This document shows, piece after piece, positions 18,138-26,390 of a stretch of DNA of 64,000 nucleotides. Under the pieces are notes generated by a model. That model did not search any database and was not told the origin of the DNA. It worked only from the letters and a program-made list of their open reading frames with translations. Source of the DNA: Leptospira bandrabouensis (GTDB lineage: Bacteria; Spirochaetota; Leptospiria; Leptospirales; Leptospiraceae); the NCBI RefSeq assembly GCF_004770905.1, contig NZ_RQHT01000013.1:1-64000 (forward strand), in the 5' to 3' direction. The position numbers and the translations under genes were made by a program. The first letter of the stretch is position 1. The number at the start of each line of letters is the position of its first letter.

Positions 18138-19939
18138 AACAAATAGATCCATCATATCTCGAAATTGCGAACGAAATATTATCTTATTTTCCTCAAATAG
18201 AAAAAGGAAATGGCCTGCTCATTGCAAACTTAATCGAAGTAAATCAAAATGGCGATTTATACTTACCACTGAAAGAATCTGATTCAATTGATCACTTACA
18301 AGAATCATTTCCATTTTATATAGAAACTTCAGGAAACGAAAGAAGACTTTATTTTCAAAAAACATATAAAGAAAAAATTCATTTTGAAACTAAAGTAAAA
18401 TCTTTAATCCAAACTCATAAAGATAATAAAAAACAATCTAATTTAGAAATCGGAAAAATAGAATCCATCATTACCGAATTAGAAACTCAGTTTAAAAACC
18501 CACTGGCAAAAGAACAAAAAAAAGCGGTGGTCGAATCCATCCTCTCTTCTTTGCGTATTATTGCTGGGGGACCAGGAACCGGCAAAACAACCGTTGTTTC
18601 TTTTATTCTTAAAGTTTTAGATACATTGAAAAAACTTCCAAGTACCAATCGTATTGCTCTTGTGGCACCAACAGGTCGAGCCGCACAAAGGCTTACCGAA
18701 TCTATACAAAAAAACTTAAGCCATTTTCAAAACACAATGGAATTAACTTCCTCTTTAAGGGGACAGACAATTCATAATCTTTTGAAATTCTTTCCAGAAT
18801 CCACTAATGTTTACTATGGAGAAAAAAGATACTTACCTTTTGATTTAATCATCATGGATGAGACATCGATGGTGGACATGATGTTGATGAATCTCTTTTT
18901 AGATTCCGTTAGCGAAAATACTCAATTAATTTTGTTAGGTGATCCCAACCAATTACCTTCTGTGGGACAAGGGGAAGTATTAGCAGATTTACTGACAGAG
19001 TTTAGAAAACAAAAAATATTTGTATCTGAGCTAAAAACAAACCATAGGTCTTCTTTATCATCTGAGTTCAGTAAATTTGCCGATTTAGTGAAAGACTCTT
19101 TTGATTCCTCCAAAACAAGTACAACCTTCCCAAATCCAAAAATTTTAAATTCTATAGAGAATAACAAAAACGATGATTTTATTTGGCTCCAAAAAGAAGT
19201 ACCCAAACCCAATGACTTAGCACCTTTCAAAGATTGGAAAGGAGAGGAACTCATTCAATTTTTATGGAAAAGTTTCTTTTTACCCACAGCCATACTCTCC
19301 ACGACTCTCGACTGGAAAAAGGAAGATCTATTAACCAACGACCACAAAGAGACTTTGGAAAAGATGGTATCAGAATATCGATGTTTGAGTATTTTAAGAA
19401 ATGGATATTATGGCATTGAAGCAATACAAAATCGAATTCTTGAACTTGCTAAAAAACAACTTACATCTTCTCATACTAACCCACAAAACATAGAGTATCG
19501 ACATTTAGCAAAATCATTCTATTTTGAAGGAATGCCTATCATTATTAAAAGAAACGATCCGATAAGAAAACTTTTTAACGGTGACATCGGACTCGTATTA
19601 AAAATTGATTCCGAACTCAGGGCGGTATTTTCCATTGAAAATCGCCTTTATTCATTTGCTTTAGATACCTTACCTGAACACGAGCCAGCTTTTTTTCTTA
19701 CCATTCACAAAAGCCAAGGTTCCGAATACAATACAGTTTTACTTTATTTACCACCGATAAACTCTTTCGATTCTGTAGACAACAAAGAAGTCCCGATTCT
19801 CAACCGAAGGATTTTATACACAGCGGTAACGAGAGCCAAAAAAAGAGTCATCATAATGGGAAACTTTGAAACTTGGAATTTGGGTCTTAATACATTTCAA
19901 AAAAGAAACACAGGTGTTTCGCTAACTTCGGTTCTTTAA
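18134..19939 (+). CDS. recD: RecBCD exonuclease V subunit RecD (5'-3' helicase)
   Basis: 601 residues. Walker A, RIIAGGPGTGKTTVVSF, is near residue 140-155. Motif Ia is VALVAPTGRAAQRLTESI, motif II LIIMDETSMVDMMLM, motif III ILLGDPNQLPSVGQGEVL. Late motifs are FLTIHKSQGSEYNTVLLYLP and LYTAVTRAKKRVIIMG. This is the full SF1B RecD set. It drives 5'-3' unwinding and controls Chi-dependent switching. The start overlaps the recB stop (ATGA). Its last 18 bases overlap, convergently, the deoxyribosyltransferase-like gene on the other strand. Confidence 0.96.
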   Translation: MKQIDPSYLEIANEILSYFPQIEKGNGLLIANLIEVNQNGDLYLPLKESDSIDHLQESFPFYIETSGNERRLYFQKTYKEKIHFETKVKSLIQTHKDNKKQSNLEIGKIESIITELETQFKNPLAKEQKKAVVESILSSLRIIAGGPGTGKTTVVSFILKVLDTLKKLPSTNRIALVAPTGRAAQRLTESIQKNLSHFQNTMELTSSLRGQTIHNLLKFFPESTNVYYGEKRYLPFDLIIMDETSMVDMMLMNLFLDSVSENTQLILLGDPNQLPSVGQGEVLADLLTEFRKQKIFVSELKTNHRSSLSSEFSKFADLVKDSFDSSKTSTTFPNPKILNSIENNKNDDFIWLQKEVPKPNDLAPFKDWKGEELIQFLWKSFFLPTAILSTTLDWKKEDLLTNDHKETLEKMVSEYRCLSILRNGYYGIEAIQNRILELAKKQLTSSHTNPQNIEYRHLAKSFYFEGMPIIIKRNDPIRKLFNGDIGLVLKIDSELRAVFSIENRLYSFALDTLPEHEPAFFLTIHKSQGSEYNTVLLYLPPINSFDSVDNKEVPILNRRILYTAVTRAKKRVIIMGNFETWNLGLNTFQKRNTGVSLTSVL

Positions 19940-20443
19940 AAGCTGCAAAACAGATTCTAAATCCCCCAGAACTAATTCTCCACCGGAATTTAAAATGGAG
20001 AATTCTAACATTAAATTAATGCTATTGCCAAAATCTTCATTTAATAAAAATCCATCATCGTCTATGGCATAACCAGAAGGATGCGGTTTTGTCGGGATCT
20101 TTGATTTAACAATTTCAGGTAGATTCCGTTTATCATTTATATAACCATATACAGATTTATTTTTTGCGTATGCATAACCGATTTCAAAAGCTGTCCCATC
20201 ATCAACACAGGCACCTCGAAAAGGATTACAGTTTGCAATGACAATATCACATTGATTGATAAGAGAAACATTCTCTACAAAAATTTGATTTGCTTTTGCC
20301 AGTTGCACCTTATCTGTTATTTCTCCATCAAAGGGAGTTAAGGCTCTGAACCCAAATGTCTCACAAAGTTTTTTGGAATTTAAAAGAACATCCAATGCAT
20401 TGGGTAAAAAAACTTCCGGGCCAGCAAGATAGATAGTTTGCAT
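19922..20443 (-). CDS. Nucleoside 2-deoxyribosyltransferase-family protein
   Basis: 173 residues. The N terminus IYLAGPEVFLP is the strand-loop of the PF05014 fold. CDIVIANCNPFRGACVDDGTAFEIGYAYAKNKSVYGYIND carries the conserved Asp/Glu section (DxGTAFEIGYAYA) that holds the nucleophilic Glu. Members exchange bases between deoxynucleosides or hydrolyse nucleotides in salvage. The exact substrate is not decidable. The single gene faces recD with an 18-base overlap of the 3' ends, and lies just downstream of the leftward haem-receptor genes. Confidence 0.88.
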   Translation of the reverse strand: MQTIYLAGPEVFLPNALDVLLNSKKLCETFGFRALTPFDGEITDKVQLAKANQIFVENVSLINQCDIVIANCNPFRGACVDDGTAFEIGYAYAKNKSVYGYINDKRNLPEIVKSKIPTKPHPSGYAIDDDGFLLNEDFGNSINLMLEFSILNSGGELVLGDLESVLQLLKNRS

Positions 20444-20485
20444 TCTTAAATATAATTAGGACCGGAAATAGATGGAAAGAATTTT

Positions 20486-23011
20486 TTAATTAACCTGAGT
20501 CTCCGCCGGACTTAACTTCACTTCACTAAAAGCAAATTTACCATCCAATCCAAAATAGAAAAATCGAGGCCTTTGTGGATTATATTGTAAATCCCAGGCA
20601 TCTAAGGCATTATCCACACCAACAAACCATTGAAAATGACCAAAAAATCTTTGAGACAAACGTAAATTCAAATTGGTATGTGGATTCACCATCCTATATC
20701 CATAAGTGGAATTTGTTGTACAATATGAGAGATTATTTTCAGTACAATATTCGGAAATTCCCGCAGGCAAAGTGCCAAGCGCATTATTTATGTTAGATTG
20801 CGCCTGTGCATTGATTGCAGCTTCTAAACCATCAAAATTTGTTGGGAGATCTGGATTACACCAAAATGGATTTTTCACACAGTAATATGGTTGTTTGCCA
20901 AATACAACAGCAAAGACAGACAAAGAAATTCCGCTAGATTTTTCATCTACCCGAACACTGAAATTCCAACGATGTGGTCCCCTTCCCTCAAGAGGAAGTT
21001 TTGTTAGTTCATCCCTTGTATCAGTATAAGTATATCCAACACTAGTACTTACAATTTCTGTAAGACGAATATTAATAGATGATTCAATTCCTTGCGTACT
21101 TGCCTTTTGATAATTTGATGTTTGGTAAACCATAAGTCCTGATGAATCTCGAACAGGATTGGTTCTAAACCCAATCAAATTATCTACGTTATTATGAAAC
21201 AAATTGGTACTATACCAAATTCTTTTAGTAATATCCCATTCCCAGCCGAAATTATAACTTCTTGAAAGTTCGGGTTTTAAATTGGAACTTCCGACAACAC
21301 GATAACCCACCCCTGGATTCAAAAAATTAAAATATAAATCTTGGAAACTGGGAGCTCTATATCCAAGTCCATTCGCTGCTCTAAATCGAAACTGATCTGT
21401 TACATCATACCGGATGGCCAGTTTCGGAAGCCATTCACCACCATAAATCGAATCATGATCATAACGAACTCCCGGGACAATTTGAATTCTTGGTTTATCA
21501 GAAACACGCCATTCATCTTGTACATAAAATGCATTACGAAATCGATATGCATTTCCATTGATTGTTTGTCCTTTCGTCAACTCAGGATTAAAATCCTCAT
21601 AACAGACATTAGGAAATGTTCTTCGGCAATCAGGAGCAATCCGTGCCGAGGAAATTTGATCCTGTAAATTTTCAGCACCAACAGAGGTTACATGGTTTTC
21701 TGAAAATTTATAATCCACTCTTGATCTAAACTCTGTCACAGCATTGTCTGTTCTTTGTTGGGAATCCAGATCGTCAGCCTTTCTTTGATCAGTTGTATAT
21801 AAGTCTTGAAACCTGGAATAATTTGCATTTAGATTCACATTCACCTTTTGATTTGCTACCCAATCAACGTTAAAGGCTCCCATAAAATCATGTGTTTTAT
21901 TCCTTCTATCATAAACTGTTCTTGGCGGTGAGGCATCAACTGCACTTTGGTCCAAATGGCGATAATAAAACTGACCTGTCATTGTTAAGTTGTCAGATGC
22001 ATGATAAACCGTTTTATTAGATAAATTCATATCATTAAAGGCACTACCAGAAGTAGACTCAAGTGGTGGAGAATTATTGGGTAGTCTTGTTGTAAATAAA
22101 TAGGAATTAGCAAAAGGAAGATGGGAAGGATAAGGATTATAAGATGGTGCTAAGGATGCGTAACGTCCATTTCTAGGTCCTGGGGTTGCATCTGGAGTTA
22201 AATCATACCCTTCTCCCTTATGCCAACCCACTGTAAACAAAGTTGATAACTTTTCACTTTTAGCTCCAACAGAAGCATAATTTCTAAACTCTGTATAAGG
22301 GCCATAATACTTTTCGCTTCCAGATCCTCCAAGAGTTCGAAACTCAGCGTACAATGGATCTTGTGCTTCTTTGGTGATGATATTGATCACACCAGCAATG
22401 GCATCTGATCCATAAATAGCAGAAGAAGCACCTTTTACAATTTCTATACGTTCGATATCTTCTGCCTTAAATCGAGTTAAATCAATAGAGCCACTGAATC
22501 TTCCTGTTGTTCTTTGCCCATCGACAAGAATGAGTACATTCTGTGCGGATAATCCCTGCAAACGAACTGTCTGTCCCCTCTCTCCTGTTTGTGCTGGCCT
22601 TACTTCTATTCCAGGAACATTCCCCAAAGTTTGAGACAGGTCTCTTGCACCCATGGCATCAATATCTTTTCTAGTAATCACTTCAGTAGTAATCGTCGAA
22701 TCTTTAAGTAGATTACGCCTTCTTGTCCCTGTAACTGTTATGATATTAGTCCTATCAACATTTACCTCATTAGGTTGTTTGCCTGACTCCCCGTGTTTTG
22801 ATTCTTTTGGTGTTTCCAAAGAGTTTTGACTCTTCGAAGAATCCTCTTCTTTTTTAGGAAAATTTGTTTGAGCAGAAATACCACCAGATACCTCTATAAC
22901 GAACAAACAAAATCCAAAAAAGAAATATCCAACAAGGATTCGAAAATTAAATTTTATATTGATTAGATTTACAAACCAAAGGTGATTCATCGTATTTACA
23001 ACTTTCGCCAT
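20486..23011 (-). CDS. TonB-dependent outer-membrane receptor, probably for haem
   Basis: 841 residues; an ATG at 22990, just after the hmuY-like stop, is an alternative start. After a long hydrophobic signal, the plug domain begins near residue 90 (NIITVTGTRRRNLLKDS) and includes VPGIEVRPAQTGERGQTVRLQGLSAQNVLILVDGQR and IEIVKGASSAIYGSDAIAGVINIIT. The ~600-residue barrel has GYRAPSFQDLYF and SNLKPELSRSYN, the FRAP/NPxL-like boxes seen in HmuR-type receptors. It ends in aromatic-rich strands. Three Cys pairs in likely surface loops (PDCRR...NVCYE, YYCVKNPFWC, EYCTENNLSYC) are unusual. Haem as ligand is inferred from the adjacent hmuY- and hmuTUVS-like genes. Confidence 0.88.
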   Translation of the reverse strand: MAKVVNTMNHLWFVNLINIKFNFRILVGYFFFGFCLFVIEVSGGISAQTNFPKKEEDSSKSQNSLETPKESKHGESGKQPNEVNVDRTNIITVTGTRRRNLLKDSTITTEVITRKDIDAMGARDLSQTLGNVPGIEVRPAQTGERGQTVRLQGLSAQNVLILVDGQRTTGRFSGSIDLTRFKAEDIERIEIVKGASSAIYGSDAIAGVINIITKEAQDPLYAEFRTLGGSGSEKYYGPYTEFRNYASVGAKSEKLSTLFTVGWHKGEGYDLTPDATPGPRNGRYASLAPSYNPYPSHLPFANSYLFTTRLPNNSPPLESTSGSAFNDMNLSNKTVYHASDNLTMTGQFYYRHLDQSAVDASPPRTVYDRRNKTHDFMGAFNVDWVANQKVNVNLNANYSRFQDLYTTDQRKADDLDSQQRTDNAVTEFRSRVDYKFSENHVTSVGAENLQDQISSARIAPDCRRTFPNVCYEDFNPELTKGQTINGNAYRFRNAFYVQDEWRVSDKPRIQIVPGVRYDHDSIYGGEWLPKLAIRYDVTDQFRFRAANGLGYRAPSFQDLYFNFLNPGVGYRVVGSSNLKPELSRSYNFGWEWDITKRIWYSTNLFHNNVDNLIGFRTNPVRDSSGLMVYQTSNYQKASTQGIESSINIRLTEIVSTSVGYTYTDTRDELTKLPLEGRGPHRWNFSVRVDEKSSGISLSVFAVVFGKQPYYCVKNPFWCNPDLPTNFDGLEAAINAQAQSNINNALGTLPAGISEYCTENNLSYCTTNSTYGYRMVNPHTNLNLRLSQRFFGHFQWFVGVDNALDAWDLQYNPQRPRFFYFGLDGKFAFSEVKLSPAETQVN

Positions 23012-23619
23012 CGAAATTTTGGATACCCAGATGTGCCCGCAGCATTATAATAGTCTAACATCTGCAATACGTATTTTGATCCATTTTCTCCTGTAATGAT
23101 ATAAACATTAGGTTTTGCAGTTAGGATTGTATTGGAATATGTATACCAAGTCCCATAACCCGCAGGCATCGGATCGAGATCCAAAGGAGCAGATATGACT
23201 GGGTTAATACTTTCCGTGGAACCTGAGATTGGACCTCCCCCACTGGAAGATAATTGCACATCAACCACCTTCGTACATTCTGAACCAGTGAAGGTTGCCA
23301 AATAATCTGTGGAGCCAGTAAAACAAGCACCTCCATTACCGTTCCCGCTCGTACCACTGTTAGTACCGATATTATATCTTTTAAATCTCAAATCCCAAAC
23401 ATCAGTAGAACCAACGACAGAAGCATTTGCCTTTAAGTTTACATACACCCAGTTAGTAGATGAGGAAGCATTGATCGTTGTTCCATCAGTTGAAGATACT
23501 GCTTCCGTAATCAAAAGTAACATCGCAGCAGAAGAACCATCGTCGGATGTTTTTTCGGGATTACAGTTTATGATAAAAAGAAGAAACGAACCGATTAATA
23601 TTATTTTTAAAAATTTCAT
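22996..23619 (-). CDS. HmuY-family haem-binding lipoprotein
   Basis: 207 residues with a lipoprotein signal (ILIGSFLLFIINC). The mature part carries the HmuY pattern SSTNWVYVNLKANASV..., WDLRFKRYNIGTNSGTSGNGNGG, and a C-terminal VYIITGENGSKYVLQMLDYYN...GYPKFRWRKL. Porphyromonas HmuY is a surface haemophore that hands haem to its TonB receptor HmuR. The same pairing is seen here: the receptor gene starts inside, or within a few bases of, this gene's end. The start has a good ribosome-binding site (AAGGTAGGT). It follows two lipoprotein genes in the same leftward transcript. Confidence 0.85.
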   Translation of the reverse strand: MKFLKIILIGSFLLFIINCNPEKTSDDGSSAAMLLLITEAVSSTDGTTINASSSTNWVYVNLKANASVVGSTDVWDLRFKRYNIGTNSGTSGNGNGGACFTGSTDYLATFTGSECTKVVDVQLSSSGGGPISGSTESINPVISAPLDLDPMPAGYGTWYTYSNTILTAKPNVYIITGENGSKYVLQMLDYYNAAGTSGYPKFRWRKL

Positions 23620-23633
23620 TATAGTTACCTACC

Positions 23634-24440
23634 TTAAGGAACAGCCAATTGAATTGAGGTGACAATCTTTGAAAAAGAAATTCCTGAATTAGCACTTAAC
23701 CCTATAAACGAAAATCCAGTCGCTACAGAGGGATCACCACCTGTCCAGGTAGTTTCGTTTAACAAAGCATTGCCGGTTGTTAAATTTGTTCTGCTTTTGC
23801 AATTGGCAGAGTTCTTTCCTGTGACCCAAACGGTAAAACGAGGCGGAGCTGATGCAGTAAGGTCAAAACAAAGATCAACTTCTTGGTCAACGAAATTAAT
23901 AAGAGAAGTTCCGGACACAGTTGGAGCAGTTGCTGCTGTACTGTTTCCATTTGAAGTAAGATTTTTTATATTCGATTCATTAGGACCAAAATTAGCATAG
24001 GAGTACGCAGGAACAAATCCACCTGTACCACTACCAGAATAAAAATTCATTCCAAATTGACCGGCTGCTAAAGTACTATTCCTGTTCACTTCGGCAGAAT
24101 AATTCTCAGGCAAACCAACATAAAGAGAAACAGCAGTATGTCCTCCCGTGATTTTCAAACCTTCGATTCTATAATGTCGAACTGCTCCCGTCGATGGCCT
24201 GCACAGAGCGAATGTACCTTTTTTGATTGTTGGCATTGTTGTTTCTACAGTACCATCACTGTTCGTCTTACAGACAGTAGATGGACCAGAATTCGCATTC
24301 ACCAGTGCCCCCAGGAGCAACAGGTTTGTCTCATCAGAGTTTACTTTCTCTTGGCAAAATGTAAAAAATACTGTTACGATTATAGAAACAGCAAACCTAT
24401 AGGATTTTTTTTGAAAGATATGATGATTTATTTTTTTCAT
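23634..24440 (-). CDS. Lipoprotein of the haem locus, paralogue of the 24546-25376 product
   Basis: 268 residues, with a signal ending in FFTFC as a loose spirochaete lipobox. The start is firmly set by AAGGAGGT nine bases upstream. Its C-terminal half parallels the neighbouring lipoprotein: FTVWVTGKNSANCKSRTNLTTGNALL here against ITLWLDGKNGANCNVKSSLTAENAV there, and both end in a SGxxSFxKI-type strand. The family is not recognised. Being exported, lipidated and co-transcribed with hmuY and the receptor, it may be an accessory haem- or haemoprotein-binding surface protein. That role is inferred from position only. Confidence 0.75.
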   Translation of the reverse strand: MKKINHHIFQKKSYRFAVSIIVTVFFTFCQEKVNSDETNLLLLGALVNANSGPSTVCKTNSDGTVETTMPTIKKGTFALCRPSTGAVRHYRIEGLKITGGHTAVSLYVGLPENYSAEVNRNSTLAAGQFGMNFYSGSGTGGFVPAYSYANFGPNESNIKNLTSNGNSTAATAPTVSGTSLINFVDQEVDLCFDLTASAPPRFTVWVTGKNSANCKSRTNLTTGNALLNETTWTGGDPSVATGFSFIGLSANSGISFSKIVTSIQLAVP

Positions 24441-24545
24441 AAGTATTACCTCCTTACTTTTGTTTGGAATACAAAATACAAAGAGTTGCCACCCAAACTT
24501 TAAATTCAGATTACAACTCTTAATCTTTGCTAAGCCAAAATGTTT

Positions 24546-25376
24546 TTATTTGATAGCAGTCTCTGTAGAAACGGTAATTTTACCAAAGCTCACAGAACCG
24601 GAGTTAGAACCTGCTGCTCCCGCTGCTAAATAAAAATTTCTAGTATCAAGTGGAGATTGATTGTTAGAAAAATCAGTAGGCAACTTGTGAACCACGGCAT
24701 TTTCAGCTGTCAAAGATGATTTTACGTTACAGTTAGCGCCATTCTTTCCATCTAACCAAAGTGTAATTCTAGATGCGCCAGTGGTGGTTTGAGTCACATC
24801 CAAACAAAATGTTTTTTTCTCACCACCGTTTTTATTTGCCTTACAAGTTGCTGCAATGCCGCCAAACGTATCACACTGCGCATCTGTCACAACAGCTATA
24901 GGCAATTCAGATGCCGTCAAACCAGTGTTCACCCTAACTGCTGAGGTAGCTGCATAATTTGGTTCGTATCGAATAGCAGACGCTGGAGAACCAGAGGTAG
25001 ATCGCCCATCGTACATCCAAAACTGAAATGCATTAAAATTATTTACTAAAACATTTCCAGCTGTAGGTGCATTCAATGCATAATCTTTTGATTTATATCC
25101 ACCAGAGAACACAACACTATGACTGAATGCATTGGAAAGATCATGAATGACAAAATGAACTCCAGCTCCTCCAGCAGGATTACAGATTTCGACCGGTGTC
25201 CCAATCGTCAGTGTAGCTCCTGGAGTTTCACAAGTTTTACCTGCCTCCATAAAACCGATAAGACCTAATAGTACCGTATTATTGTTTCCTTTTTGATCTT
25301 CCTGCTCGCAGGAAACGAGTGTTAAACTAAGACAAGCTGCCAAAGTAAAAGCTGAGAATTTGTAGAGCTGTTTCAT
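24546..25376 (-). CDS. First lipoprotein of the leftward haem operon
   Basis: 276 residues from the ATG at 25376, which is preceded by GGGAGAG at correct spacing; a further ATG four codons upstream lies within that ribosome-binding site and is less likely. The signal reads FTLAACLSLTLVSC, with Cys lipidated. The mature region starts with an Asn/Gly linker and a hydrophobic NTVLLGLIGF segment also seen, altered, in the 23634-24440 product (NLLLLGALVN). Several Cys are spaced as if to form disulfides. It leads the operon and lies next to two candidate operator sites at 25442-25502. The function is unknown; a surface role in haem capture is my inference. Confidence 0.75.
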   Translation of the reverse strand: MKQLYKFSAFTLAACLSLTLVSCEQEDQKGNNNTVLLGLIGFMEAGKTCETPGATLTIGTPVEICNPAGGAGVHFVIHDLSNAFSHSVVFSGGYKSKDYALNAPTAGNVLVNNFNAFQFWMYDGRSTSGSPASAIRYEPNYAATSAVRVNTGLTASELPIAVVTDAQCDTFGGIAATCKANKNGGEKKTFCLDVTQTTTGASRITLWLDGKNGANCNVKSSLTAENAVVHKLPTDFSNNQSPLDTRNFYLAAGAAGSNSGSVSFGKITVSTETAIK

Positions 25377-25441
25377 AGACTCTCCCATTTATTTGATTTT
25401 GATTCTCAATTTCTAAATAGCGGATTTTTCGTCAACTCATT

Positions 25442-25460
25442 AATGAGATTTAGTCTCATT
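25442..25460 (-). promoter_or_regulatory. Candidate operator 1 of the haem locus
   Basis: AATGAGA (25442-25448) and TCTCATT (25454-25460) form a 7-5-7 inverted repeat. Read on the minus strand, it matches the site at 25484-25502 at 15 of 19 positions (AATGAGACTAAATCTCATT against ATTGAGACTCACTCTCTTT). It lies 65 bases upstream of the leftward lipoprotein gene. It is a likely binding site for an iron/haem regulator of the Fur type. Confidence 0.55.
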
Positions 25461-25483
25461 TAAGAAAATCACAACTATTTTAT

Positions 25484-25502
25484 ATTGAGACTCACTCTCT
25501 TT
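25484..25502 (+). promoter_or_regulatory. Candidate operator 2 of the haem locus
   Basis: ATTGAGACTCACTCTCTTT, an imperfect copy of operator 1 in opposite orientation, overlaps a TATATT -10-like hexamer at 25481-25486 and lies 40 bases before hmuT. The centres are 42 bases apart, about four helical turns, so one dimeric regulator could control both divergent units. A lone half-site, GATTCTCAATTT, lies at about 25401-25412. Confidence 0.5.
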
Positions 25503-25541
25503 TGAGTTTGACAAGCACTCGCCTGCTTTGATTCTTGGCGC

Positions 25542-26390
25542 ATGATTCGTTTTAAGATTACCAGAGAAATAGGATTTCTATTTTTTACTCTTTTCCTTTT
25601 TACCTTCCAGACAGCTGCAGAAACAAACCGACGCGTCATTTCTGTGAATGGTACAGTGACTGAGATCATCTACGCCTTAAACTTGGAAAACCACTTAGTG
25701 GCAGTAGATTCCACTTCGTATTACCCAAAACAGGCGACATCCTTACCGAATGTGGGTTACCAAAGAACATTAACTACAGAAGGAATTTTAAATTTTAAAC
25801 CAACACAAGTGATCGGACTTGAATCCGCAGGTCCACCGACAACAATTCAAAACCTAAAAGATGCAGGCATCCCAATTAAACTATTTGTAGATGATTATAA
25901 ACTAGAAACACCCAACTACAGAGTATTAGAAATCGGAAAATTATTTGGTAAAGAAAAAGAAGCAAAAGCCCTTGCTAAAAAAATAAATGAACAAATCCAA
26001 AACTTAAACCTTAAAAAATCCAACATTAAAGTTCTCTTTATTTATTCTAGAAATCCAAGTTCTGTCTTCATTTCAGGAACAAACACTGCTGCACATGTTA
26101 TGATTGAACTATCAGGTGCCAAAAATGCTGTAACCGAATTTTCTGAATTTAAACCGTTAACAAGTGAAGCATTAGTAAAAGCAAACCCAGACATTATTCT
26201 AATGCCCGAAAAATCAGCGTTAGGTTTTGGAGGCGAAAAAGCAATTTGGGAAATTAATGGAATGGAATTCACGCGAGCAGGAAAAGAAAAAAATCTAATT
26301 CTTGTAGATGATCTTCTTCTATTAGGTTTTGGCCCAAGACTTCCAATCGCTCTAAAAACATTAAACGATAAATGGAAACAAATAGAATGA
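25542..26390 (+). CDS. hmuT: Haem ABC transporter substrate-binding protein HmuT
   Basis: 282 residues with a cleavable signal (IGFLFFTLFLFTFQTAAE). The body is a class III periplasmic binding protein: RRVISVNGTVTEIIYALNLENHLVAVDSTSYYP, LPNVGYQRTLTTEGILNFKPTQVIGLESAGPP, and KANPDIILMPEKSALGFGG. This matches HmuT/ShuT haem carriers. The Tyr of YYPKQA/GYQR lies where haem carriers have a ligand Tyr. It would bring haem from the TonB receptor to the HmuUV permease. The stop overlaps the hmuU start (ATGA). First gene of the rightward arm, downstream of the two operator-like sites. Confidence 0.88.
   Translation: MIRFKITREIGFLFFTLFLFTFQTAAETNRRVISVNGTVTEIIYALNLENHLVAVDSTSYYPKQATSLPNVGYQRTLTTEGILNFKPTQVIGLESAGPPTTIQNLKDAGIPIKLFVDDYKLETPNYRVLEIGKLFGKEKEAKALAKKINEQIQNLNLKKSNIKVLFIYSRNPSSVFISGTNTAAHVMIELSGAKNAVTEFSEFKPLTSEALVKANPDIILMPEKSALGFGGEKAIWEINGMEFTRAGKEKNLILVDDLLLLGFGPRLPIALKTLNDKWKQIE

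Noticed and set aside
23659..24000. Plus-strand ORFs antisense to the haem-locus lipoproteins (23309-23662, 23659-24000, 24138-24503)
   Set aside because: The minus-strand genes have signal peptides, lipoboxes and good ribosome-binding sites; the antisense frames have none.
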